64,000 nucleotides of DNA from Hydractinia symbiolongicarpus. Its lineage: Eukaryota; Cnidaria; Hydrozoa; Anthoathecata; Hydractiniidae. Made by a program: the position numbers and the translations under genes. Location: the NCBI RefSeq assembly GCF_029227915.1, contig NC_079882.1, positions 30,186,001 to 30,250,000 of the forward strand, written 5' to 3'. This document shows positions 28,701-37,943 of this stretch, piece after piece (position 1 is the stretch's first letter; each line of letters opens with the position of its first letter). Below the pieces are notes generated by a model. That model made no database searches, was not told where the DNA came from, and saw only the letters and a list, made by a program, of their open reading frames with translations.

Positions 28701-31700
28701 AGTGTAAACGTTGAGTTTAATCAATCATGTCAAATTAAGAAGAATGTTATTTCTTGGAGTCCAATTGCCTCATTTATCACATTTATAAGTTCAAAGTCCA
28801 AAATCGGTTCAATTAAGTCCAACAGTCAATTATTTCACTGTTGAAAGCAATGCAACCTGGTAATATCAGAAACATATCGCAAAATACATGTTGGTACGAA
28901 TATGTGACGCAACCGTTGTAACTCAAACGGACTGATACCCTTAGAAAGTCAATAAAATAAAGTTTTTGAAACTGTCTCCATTTCCTCAGCGCGCGCTAAC
29001 AGCTAAGATTGGTCCCACAGTACAAAATGACTGAATTATCTAAATTTCTAAATGAAGAGCTACCGCAGCGCCCAGTGTAAACTTTGAGTTCAATCAATCA
29101 TGTCAAATTAAGAAGAATGTTATTTCTTGGAGTCCAATTGGCTCATTTATCACATTTATAAGTGCAAAAACCAAAATCAGTTCAATTAAGTACCACGGTC
29201 ATTCGTTTCACTGTTAAAAGCGATGCAACCTGGTAATATCAGAAACAATCGCTAAATACATGTTGGTACGAATATGTGACGCAACCGTTGTAACTCAAAC
29301 GGACTGATACCCTTAGAAAGTCAATAAAATAAAGTTTTTGAAACTGTCTCCATTTCCTCAGCGCGCGCTAACAGCTAAGATTGGTCCCACAGTACAAAAT
29401 GACTGAATTATCTAAATTTCTAAATGAAGCGCTACCGCAGCGCCCAGTGTAAACGTTGAGTTCAATCAATCATGTCAAATTAAGAAGAATGTTATTTCTT
29501 GGAGTCCAATTGGCTCATTTATCACATTTATAAGTGCAAAGTCCATAATCAGTTCAATTAAGTCCCACGGTCAATCGTTTCACTGTTCAAAGCGATGAAA
29601 CCTAGTACTATCAGAAACATATTGCTAAGTACATGTTAGTACGAATATGTTGCGCAACCGTTGTAACCCAAACGCACTGATACCGCTAGAAAGTCACTGA
29701 AATGTAGTTTTTGTAACTGTCTCTTTCTCTTCAGCGCGCGCTAACGGCAAGGATTGCTCCCACAGTAAAAAATGACTTATTTATCTACATTTTTTTTATA
29801 AAGCGCTATCACAGCGCTCAGTGTAATCGTTGAGTTCAAGCAATCAGGTCAAATTAAGAAGAATGCTTATTCTTGGAGTCGAACTGTCTCATTTATCACA
29901 TTTGTAAGTTCAAAGTCTAAAATCAGTTCAATTAAGTCCCACAGTCAATCGTTTCACTGTTCACACCGATGAAACCTAGTAACATCAGAAGCATATCGCT
30001 AAATACATGTTAGTACGATTATGTGACGCAACAGTTGTAACTCAAACGGACTGATACCCTTAGAAAGTCAATGAAATGTAGTTTTTGAAAATGTCTCTAT
30101 TTCTTCAGCAGGCGCTAACGGCTAGGATTGGTCCCACAGTAAATAATGACTTATTTATCTATATTTTTAAATGAAACGCTACCACAGCGGCCAGTGTAAT
30201 CGTTGAGTTCAATCAATCATGTCAAATTAAGAAGAATGTTATTTCTTGGAGTCCAATTGGCTCATTTATCACATTTATAAGTTCAAAGTCCAAAATCAGT
30301 TCAATTAAGTCCCACAGTCATTCGTTTCACTATTAAAAGCGATGCAACCTGGTAATATTAGAAACAATCGCTAAATACATGTTGGTACGAATATGTGACG
30401 CAACCGTTGTAACTCAAAAGAACTGATACCCTTAGAAAGTCAATGAAATAAAGTTTTTGAAACTGTCTCCATATCCTCAGCGCGCGCTATCAGCTAAGAT
30501 TGGTCCCACAGTGCAAAATGACTGAATTATCTAAATTTCTGAATGAAGCGCTACCGCAGCGCCCAGTGTAAACTTTGAGTTCAATCAATCATGTCAAATT
30601 AAGAAGAATGTTATTTCTCGGAGTCCAATTGGCTCCTTTATTACATTTATAAGTGCAAAGTCCAAAATCAGTTCAATTAAGTCCCACGGTCATTCGTTTC
30701 ACTGTTAAAAGCGATGCAACCTGGTAATATCAGAAACAATCGCTAAATACATGTTGGTACGAATATGTGACGCAAGTGTTGTAACTCAAACGGACTGATA
30801 CCCTTCGAAAGTCAATAAAGTAAAGTTTTTGAAACTGTCTCCATTTCCTCAGCGCGCGCTAACAGCTAAGATTGGTCCCACACTACAAAATGACTGAATT
30901 ATCTAAATTTCTAAATGAAGCGCTACCGCAGCGCCCAGTGTAAACGTTGAGTTCAATCAATCATGTCAAATTAAGAAGAATGTTATTTCTTGGAGTCCAA
31001 TTGGCTCATTTATCACATTTATAAGCGCAAAGTCCAAAATCAGGTCATATAAGTCCCACGCTCAATCGTTTCACTGTTCAAAGCGATGAAACCTAGTACT
31101 ATCAGAAACATATTGCTAAGTACATGTTAGTACGAATATGTTGCGCAACCGTTGTAACTCAAACGCATTGATACCGCTAGAAAGTCACTGAAATGTAGTT
31201 TTTGAAACTGTCTCTTTTTCTTCAGCGCGCGCTAACGGCAAGGATTGCTCCCACAGTAAAAAATGACTTATTCATCTACATTTTTTTGTCAAGCGCTATC
31301 ACAGCGCCCAGTGTAAACGTTGAGTTTAATCAATCATGTCAAATTAAGAAGAATGTTATTTCTTGGAGTCCAACAGTCTCATTTATCACATTCATAAGTT
31401 CAAAGTCCAAAATCGGTTCAATTAAGTCCAACAGTCAATTATTTCACTGTTGAAAGCAATGCAACCTGGTAATATCAGAAACATATCGCAAAATACATGT
31501 TGGTACGAATATGTGACGCAACCGTTGTAACTCAAACGGACTGATACCCTTAGAAAGTCAATAAAATAAAGTTTTTGAAACTGTCTCCATTTCCTCAGCG
31601 CGCGCTAACAGCTAAGATTGGTCCCACAGTACAAAATGACTGAATTATCTAAATTTCTAAATGAAGCGCTACCGCAGCGCCCAGTGTAAACTTTGAGTTC

Positions 31701-34700
31701 AATCAATCATGTCAAATTAAGAAGAATGTTATTTCTCGGAGTCCAATTGGCTCATTTATCACATTTATAAGTGCAAAAACCAAAATCAGTTCAATTAAGT
31801 ACCACGGTCATTCGTTTCACTGTTAAAAGCGATGCAACCTGGTAATATCAGAAACAATCGCTAAATACATGTTGGTACGAATATGTGACGCAAGTGTTGT
31901 AACTCAAACGGACTGATACCCTTCGAAAGTCAATAAAGTAAAGTTTTTGAAACTGTCTCCATTTCCTCAGCGCGCGCTAACAGCTAAGATTGGTCCCACA
32001 CTACAAAATGACTGAATTATCTAAATTTCTAAATGAAGCGCTACCGCAGCGCCCAGTGTAAACGTTGAGTTCAATCAATCATGTCAAATTAAGAAGAATG
32101 TTATTTCTTGGAGTCCAATTGCCTCATTTATCACATTTATAAGTGCAAAGTCCAAAATCACTTCAATTAATACCACGGTCAATCGTTTCACTGTTCAAAG
32201 CGATGAAACCTAGTACTATCAGAAACATATTGCTAAGTACATGTTAGTACGAATATGTTGCGCAACCGTTGTAACTCAAAGGCACTGATACCGCTAGAAA
32301 GTCACTGAAATGTAGTTTTTGAAACTGTCTCTTTTTCTTCAGCGCGCGCTAATGGCAAGGATTGCTCCAACAGTAAAAAATGACTTATTTATCTACATTT
32401 TTTTTATAAAGAGCTATCACAGCGCTCAGTGTAATCGTTGAGTTCAAGCAATCAGATCAAATTAAGAAGAATGTTTATTCTTGGAGACCAACTGTCTCAT
32501 TTATCAAATTTGTAAGTTCAAAGTCTAAAATCAGTTCAATTAAATCCCACAGTCACTCGTTTCACTGTTCACACCGATGAAATCTAGTAACATCAGAAGC
32601 ATATCGCTAAATACATGTTGGTACGAATATGTGACGCAACAGTAGTAACTCAAACGGACTGATACCCTTAGAAAGTCAATGAAATAAAGTTTTTGAAACT
32701 GTCTCCATATCCTCATCGCGCGCTAACAGCTAAGATTGGTTCCACAGTGCAAAATGACTGAATTATCTAAATTTCTGAATGAAGCGCTACCGCAGCGCCC
32801 AGTGTAAACTTTCAGTTCAATCAATCAATGTCAAATTAAGAAGAATGTTATTTCTTGGAGTCCAACTGGCTCCTTTATCACATTTATAAGTGCAAAGTCC
32901 AAAATCAGTCCAATTAAGTCCCACGGTCATTCGTTTCACTGTTAAAAGCGATGCAACCTGGTAATATCAGAAACAATCGCTAAATACATGTTGGTACGAA
33001 TATGTGACGCAAGTGTTGTAACTCAAACGGACTGATACCCTTAGAAAGTCAATGAAATAAAGTTTTTGAAACTGTCTCCATATCCTCAGCGCGCGCTAAC
33101 AGCTAAGATTGGTCCCACAGTGCAAAATGACTGAATTATCTAAATTTCTGAATGAAGCGCTACTGCAGCGCCCAGTGTAAAATTTGAGTTCAATCAATCA
33201 TGTCAAATTAAGAAGAATGTTATTTCTTGGAGTCCAATTGGCTCCTTTATCACATTTATAAGTGCAAAGTCCAAAATCAGTTCAATTAAGTCCCACGGTC
33301 ATTCGTTTCACTGTTAAAAGCAATGCAACCTGGTAATATCAGAAACAATCGCTAAATACATGTTGGTACGAATATGTGACGCAACCGTTGTAACTCAAAC
33401 GGACTGATACCCTTAGAAAGTCAATAAAATAAAGTTTTTGAAACTGTCTCCATTTCCTCAGCGCGCGCTAACAGCTAAGATTGGTCCCACAGTACAAAAT
33501 GACTGAATTATCTAAATTTCTAAATGAAGCGCTACCACAGCGCCCAGTGTAAACGTTGAGTTCAATCAATCATGTCAAATTAAGAAGAATGTTATTTCTT
33601 GGAGCCCAATTGGCTCATTTATCACATTTATAAGTGCAAAGTCCAAAACCAGTTCAATTAAGTCCCACGGTCAATCGTTTCACTGTTCAGAGCGATGAAA
33701 CCTAGTACTATCAGAAACATATTGCTAAGTACATGTTAGTACGAATATGTTGCGCAACCGTTGTAACTCAAACGCACTGATACCGCTAGAAAGTCTCTGA
33801 AATGTAGTTTTTGAAACTGTCTCTTTTTCTTCAGCGCGCGCTAACGGCAAGGATTGCTGCAACAGTAAAAAATGACTTATTTATATACATTTTTTTTATA
33901 AAGCGCTATCACAGCGCTCAGTGTAATCGTTGAGTTCAAGCAATCAGATCAAATTAAGAAGAATGTTTATTCTTGGAGTCCAACTGTCTCATTTATCACA
34001 TTTGTAAGTTCAAAGTCTAAAATCAGTTCAATTAAGTACCACAGTCACTCGTTTCACTGTTCACACCGATGAAATCTAGTAACATCAGAAGCATATCGCT
34101 AAATACATGTTGGTACGAATATGTGACGCAACAGTTGTAACTCAAACGGACTGATACCCTTAGGAAGTCAATGAAATGTAGTTTTTGAAAATGGCTCTAT
34201 TTCTTCAACGCGCGCTAACGGCTAGGATTGGTCCCACAGTAAATAATGACTTATTTATCTATATTTTTAAATGAAACGCTACCAAAGCGGCCAGTATAAT
34301 CGTTGAGTTCAATCAATCATGTCAAATTAAGAAGAGTGTTATTTCTTGGAGTCCAATTGGCTCATTTATCACATTTATAAGTTCAAAGTCCAAAATCAGT
34401 TCAATTAAGTCCCACGGTTAATCGTTTCACTGTTCAAAGCGATGAAACCTAGTACTATCAGAAACATATTGCTTAGTACATGTTAGTACGAATATGTTGC
34501 GCAACTGTTGTAACTCAAACGCACTGATACCACTAGAAAGTCACTGAAATGTAGTTTTTGTAACTGTCTCCATTTCCTCAGCGCGCGCTTACAGCTAAGA
34601 TTGGTCCCACAGTAAAAAATTACTGAATTATCTAACTTTCTAAATGAAGCGCTACCGCAGCGCCCAGTGTAAACGTTGAGTTCAAGCAATCATGTCAAAT

Positions 34701-35089
34701 TAAAAAGAATGATATTTCTTGGAGTCCAATTGTCTCATTTATCACATTTACAAGTTCAAAGTCAAAAATCAGTTCAATTAAGTCCCACAGTCAATTGTTT
34801 CACTGTTTAAAGCCATGCAACCTGGTAGTATCTGAAATATATCGCTAAATACATGTTGGTACGATTATGTGACGCAACCGTTGTGACTCAATCGCACTGA
34901 TACCGTTAGAAACGCAATGAGATATAGTTTTTGAAGCTGTCGCTATTTCTTCAGCGCGCGCTAACGGCTAACATTGGTCCCACAGTACAAAATGACTGAT
35001 CTAAATTTCTAAACGAAACGCTATCGCAGCGCGCAGTGTAACCACATAGATAGGAAAATGCGGATGTTAGGACAAAATCCCTTAGCACT

Positions 35090-35329
35090 TTACGATTTTA
35101 CGTCAGAAGAATAGATCATACCCGTTAAATCAACGATAGAAGAAGTTCTGTCCCCCAATCCCCACCGTGTCCCCCCACCCCCCAATCCCCACCGTGTCCT
35201 TCCATTACAGTGATAGGATTCAACTGTGTCTATAATGGCCTCTAGCGTACGTAGTAATACCATCAATGATAATAAAACATAAATAACAACATGCAAGCAG
35301 TTTTTGTTACAAGACTCTTGTAAAACCAT
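35090..35329 (-). CDS. Doubtful 79-aa reading frame in left TIR
   Basis: Open frame of 79 codons with an ATG start, kept open at the same position in the right TIR (39,684-39,923) with three or so residue differences. It has a hydrophobic stretch (VVIYVLLSLMVLL, about residues 14-26). A glycine-rich tandem TRWGLG repeat is encoded by the G-rich 27-bp repeat. It crosses a palindrome and a G-quadruplex-like tract, so it may be fortuitous. I recognise no family. Identity between the two copies alone does not show coding, because the whole TIR is conserved. Confidence 0.2.
   Translation of the reverse strand: MVLQESCNKNCLHVVIYVLLSLMVLLRTLEAIIDTVESYHCNGRTRWGLGGGGTRWGLGDRTSSIVDLTGMIYSSDVKS
35152..35190 (-). 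other. G-quadruplex-capable tract (G-rich on minus strand), left TIR
   Basis: The plus strand shows five C runs (5, 4, 6, 6 and 4 bases) within 39 bp, so the minus strand can fold as a G-quadruplex. It contains two copies of a 21-bp string spaced 27 bp apart. The same tract lies in mirror position in the right TIR (39,823-39,861). It lies about 105 bp inside the satellite/core boundary. Confidence 0.7.
35303..35326. repeat. 25-bp palindrome, left TIR copy
   Basis: GTTACAAGA and TCTTGTAA(A)AC face each other around a central C. The same palindrome appears in the right TIR (39,688-39,711) and, perfectly, just after the ATPase stop codon (36,063-36,089). Its role is unknown; a recombination/resolution site or an RNA 3'-end hairpin are possibilities. 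Confidence 0.65.
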
Positions 35330-35330
35330 C

Positions 35331-35477
35331 TGTCAATCAAACGCTTATAACAATAGGATTTTACATACCAGAAAGTTGTTTACATAAGAAAAAGTCAAAA
35401 CGAAAGTAGCCGTTGCTAAGGATATTTGGTATGTAAGGAATGCATTGTTCTCTATTGTTATTCTGGTTTGATTGACA
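35331..35477. repeat. Nested inverted-repeat structure (147 bp) in left TIR
   Basis: Three successive pairs of arms nest inside each other: TGTCAATCAAAC (35,331-35,342) with GTTTGATTGACA (35,466-35,477); ATAACAATAG (35,347-35,356) with CTATTGTTAT (35,452-35,461); and TACATACC (35,362-35,369) with GGTATGTA (35,428-35,435). This can fold as a long interrupted cruciform. It might be a small inserted MITE-like element or a terminal hairpin used in replication. The equivalent in the right TIR is 39,536-39,682. Confidence 0.75.
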
Positions 35478-35483
35478 TTTAAT

Positions 35484-35491
35484 TGACGTCA
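35484..35491. promoter_or_regulatory. CRE-like palindrome TGACGTCA, left TIR
   Basis: A perfect 8-bp TGACGTCA, the consensus of CREB/ATF factor sites, lies 5 bp beyond the stop of the gene fragment. The mirror copy is at 39,522-39,529. A single 8-mer can arise by chance, so function is unproven. Confidence 0.35.
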
Positions 35492-35495
35492 TTCT

Positions 35496-35905
35496 TTATC
35501 TAAACAAATACCATATGAAATAACCTGTTGCCATAGCCATCACAAGAGCGATCTTCTCATCTTCGTGTGTAGGAGTAGCATCTTTGTGGTAAGGTGGAGT
35601 AATGTGTTTATCGGTAGTACTAGTAGTACTAGGGATAGGAATATGTCTATCTTTTTGGTAAGGTGCAGTAATATGTTTATTAGGACCTGGGCACAGTAAT
35701 GGGACTGGATGTCCTATCAGTAATCTTTTTATGTGATTCAGCTGTTTTTTCAATCACATTGACTTTTAGATTAATCCCAATCGTCAGATCTTCAACCGAT
35801 ATTAAAATCTTGTTGTTGTAACCTACCACCCCTGTTTTAATTTTGAGATTCATGTCACTAGGTAACATATAAATGCCCTGTCCAACCGAATTATCAACCT
35901 TACTT
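35496..35905 (-). pseudogene. Orphan 3' fragment of the plus-strand virus-like gene, in left TIR
   Basis: The TIR carries a second, inverted copy of the last ~410 bp of the gene at 38,917-39,517. Two overlapping frames are present: the first (from inside the TIR to 35,680) holds GQGIYMLPSDMNLKIK and VGYNNKILISVEDL. The second (down to 35,496) is rich in proline, threonine and histidine and ends with a hydrophobic tail, ALVMAMATGYFIWYLF. The switch between frames is the same as in the right copy. It has no start region of its own, since the homology stops at the TIR inner edge. Confidence 0.75.
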
Positions 35906-35955
35906 AAAACCAAACTTACTTACTGAAATTGATATATTCTATCATTTTGTTGTGG

Positions 35956-36062
35956 TCTTATAGGAGTCTTATAGTAGTCTTATAGGAGTCTTATAGTAGT
36001 CTTATAGGAGTCTTATAGGAGTCTTATAGGAGTCTTATAGAAGTCTTATAGTAGTCTTATAC
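35956..36062 (+). repeat. 11-bp tandem repeat, ~9.7 units
   Basis: Nine full units of TCTTATAGGAG or its variants (TCTTATAGTAG, TCTTATAGAAG) plus a partial unit lie between the left TIR and the 3' end of the ATPase gene. The 11-bp period is close to one helical turn. The unit's TCTT resembles the arm of the adjoining palindrome. No gene is present at 35,906-36,100. Confidence 0.9.
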
Positions 36063-36089
36063 TTTTGTTACAAGAGTCTTGTAACAAAA
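36063..36089. terminator. Perfect 13-bp-arm palindrome directly after the ATPase gene
   Basis: TTTTGTTACAAGA and TCTTGTAACAAAA flank a single G, 11 bp past the ATPase stop codon. As RNA this would be a very stable hairpin and could mark a 3' end. Related palindromes occur in both TIRs, so a DNA-level role such as recombination or resolution is equally possible. The 'terminator' label is a guess. Confidence 0.4.
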
Positions 36090-36100
36090 AAACGTCCAAT

Positions 36101-36712
36101 CTAGCAAATCACGTAAGTTCTTGGATGTTCCATTCTCATGACTAAATGTGTGTATTTACCATCTTTTAGCCTTTCCTTAACCGTCTGGATCTCTGATCGT
36201 GATTCAATGACATCATTCTCTTCATGAATAGTTGCGAGATCTTGTCTGTCTTTTGGATAGAACACATATAACATTTTAGCTTGCCTTCGTAATTTTTTTG
36301 GTATAGCGGTGTATGATTGTGTGAGTAACCACATAGTGTGGTTTCGATGTCGTCCGCTAATGGCCAACTCTAGCAATGGCTGTCTCTTTTTGTCTAGTTT
36401 CTCATCTGCGATGATATCGTCGATCAGGAATAAGGTTTTGTATCCGGCACAGAAATCTGTCATCTTTCGAATCCATTCATATAACATACCTCCCGGCTCA
36501 ATTAGAATCACATATCTGTCGTTCCAAAACCATTTTCGGTCCCTATATGTCTTATTCCATCTTAATGTTGGGCATATAATCACGATGAAATCGAAGTGAT
36601 CAAAGTATTCATTCTCTAATAATTTTACAAAACGTTTGGATTTTCCGCAGCCCGTAGGACCAACAAATAATGCTGTGTGGGGCTCTTTTATATAAAGTGT
36701 GTTTTTCGCCAT
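36101..36712 (-). CDS. DNA-packaging ATPase, A32/FtsK-HerA-like
   Basis: An intact 203-aa protein from ATG to stop. Walker A (GPTGCGKS) is at residues 18-25 and Walker B (LFLIDD) at 94-99. An LTQSY sensor-type motif is at 130-134 and a basic ISGRHRN segment at 118-124. The order and short length fit the genome-packaging ATPases of Polinton-like, adintovirus and virophage elements, which use ATP to move DNA into the capsid. It starts 6 bp after the MCP gene on the same strand, the usual MCP/ATPase partnership. Unlike its neighbour it has no breaks, so it either decayed later or is still under selection. A different P-loop ATPase is possible but unlikely given the context. A perfect palindrome follows the stop. 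Confidence 0.87.
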   Translation of the reverse strand: MAKNTLYIKEPHTALFVGPTGCGKSKRFVKLLENEYFDHFDFIVIICPTLRWNKTYRDRKWFWNDRYVILIEPGGMLYEWIRKMTDFCAGYKTLFLIDDIIADEKLDKKRQPLLELAISGRHRNHTMWLLTQSYTAIPKKLRRQAKMLYVFYPKDRQDLATIHEENDVIESRSEIQTVKERLKDGKYTHLVMRMEHPRTYVIC

Positions 36713-36718
36713 TCTATC

Positions 36719-37843
36719 TTAATAAAGTACATCCATAATTTCACCGTTTTGAATGTTTAGTTGAGCGTCCATGATTAGATATATATAGGCGTTTAAGGAT
36801 CCTGCGGTTTCTGCTGTCTTTTCAATTGGCAGGGTGATCCCCTTACTTGCATTTTCAATCCGTCGGCTGGTCCCATGTAGGAAGTTTTCATCTATGGTTC
36901 TGAAATCTAACCATAGAGCATATTTGTTAGTTAAGTAATCGGAGACTTTTACATCATGTAATTGCAGATGTTTTTTGATTTCGCCGGCATTGCCATCCTT
37001 TGGTTTACCCTCGGCAAAATACTTACAAATTTCATTGTAATGTTCAAACGGCTGCATACCTTGAGCAAAAAGTTGGTTAGGCTTACCCTCAACTATGGCG
37101 GATACCTTTTTAATTTTCGGATTGTAGAACTTACCGGTATCTCGTTTGTAGGCTTGTTCGTCTTCCAACAATTTTGTATTTAGCATCGGGTGCTGGTGCC
37201 GTGGCAGAACCGGAAGGTTTGGTTGGAGTTGATAATACAACCCTGTCGTAATTATTGAATGTGATCTCATAACATAACCTATTACCTAATCCGGCTTGAT
37301 AATATGGGATCGTGCTATCTAACATTTCAAAATCTAGTGGTATGGTGAACTTGTTTTTGTATGCATCGGCAATGGCTTTGTCTGAGACATCAGATGCGTC
37401 TTTATCCGAAGCTCTTACCCTCAATTTCATACAGTTTTCCGTACACCCATCATTGGATATGATGCCTTGTCTGATTGCATTTCTCTTTTCTTACTTGGTT
37501 AGCCATAAATCTCTGTAGCATCCTAAAAGATCAAAGTCATCAATGCTCAAAATCTCGGTACCCTCAAACTTTATTGCCAACTTTTTAACAATAGCTCTTC
37601 CAATGTTAGAGACCAATGTTCTTGTCGTGTCGGCTTTTGACTCGAGTTCAACGTCGAAACTTATTTTTGAAGTCCCTGGAACAATAACATCTTCGCTACC
37701 TAAATTAGGAAACCTAATCAAAAGCAACTGGTTTTGATCAATCTCACTTGGATTGTGTGTCACAATTACTTTTTGGTGTGATCCTTTACACCGTGAGCAG
37801 TTCTAAGAGAACGTTCAGGATTTAACCTTTTTCCGTATTCCAT
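36719..37843 (-). pseudogene. Major capsid protein (double-jelly-roll-like), interrupted
   Basis: About 1.1 kb on the minus strand, equivalent to roughly 370 codons, reads as one protein in pieces. The likely ATG is at 37,843; that frame meets a stop at 37,766-37,768. The next part is open in another frame from about 37,802, so a frame change lies at 37,768-37,802. An in-frame TAA interrupts it at 37,491-37,493. A further frame change between 37,131 and 37,270, probably near 37,180, leads to the last part ending at 36,719. Features such as LLLIRFPNLGSEDVIVPGTS, a lone IGRAIVKKLAIKFEGTE strand pair and FDLLGCYRDLW match my impression of MCPs of invertebrate Polinton-like/adintovirus elements. 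It sits immediately upstream of the packaging ATPase. Introns are an unlikely explanation for the breaks, because the pieces abut without gaps. Confidence 0.72.
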
Positions 37844-37943
37844 GTTTGTTATTACTTTTATTTTATTTTTACTTTTATCTCAGTTAGCGTATACTTCATT
37901 AGACCTATGACCTTTTATTCAAACCTATTGTCTGCCGTCTCTC
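37844..37943 (-). promoter_or_regulatory. Short AT-rich spacer with AATAAA signals before the MCP gene
   Basis: The 100-bp gap between the 179-aa gene and the MCP start carries AATAAA on the minus strand at 37,914-37,919, about 25 bp after the upstream stop. Two overlapping AATAAA hexamers (37,857-37,867) lie just before the MCP ATG. It could serve as the polyadenylation site of the upstream gene and as an A-rich leader or promoter for the MCP. The hexamer is common in AT-rich DNA. Confidence 0.4.

Larger units (their letters stand above)
1..35045 (+). repeat. Satellite array A, ~372-bp monomer, about 94 copies, + orientation
   Basis: Tandem head-to-tail monomers fill this whole stretch and no gene is supported in it. 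The spacing of shared variants gives a monomer of 371-373 bp. Each monomer carries, in order, the perfect palindrome AGCGCGCGCT, the block GATTGGTCCC, a GC-rich hairpin (GCGCT...AGCGC), AAGAAGAATG, TCCAATTGG, TTAAGTCCCACAGTCAATCG, TACATGTTGGTACGAATATG and TGACGCAACCGTTGTAAC. Several monomer types are interleaved: one has GGTCCCGCAGTACAAAATG, one has GATTGCTCC plus a long T run before a TATCACAGCGCTCAG hairpin, and one has GATCTAAATTTTTAATTG. Short open frames recur with the repeat period and are by-products of it. Confidence 0.97.
34818..35905 (+). repeat. Left terminal inverted repeat (TIR) of the virus-like element
   Basis: Reverse-complement match to 39,109-40,195 with only a few percent differences by eye. 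The outer part (34,818-35,045) is a satellite part-monomer. It shares private variants with the right arm, such as CCTGGTAGTATCTGAAATAT and AACGCAATGAGATATAG. The inner part (35,046-35,905) is unique sequence holding a C-rich tract, a nested palindromic structure, a CRE-like TGACGTCA and the 3' part of a gene. The inner edge falls at TTATCAACCTTACTT (35,891-35,905), where the match to the right arm stops. Confidence 0.92.

Noticed and set aside
1-35045. CRISPR array
   Set aside because: Repeats are about 372 bp, contiguous, and have no unique spacers between short conserved units.
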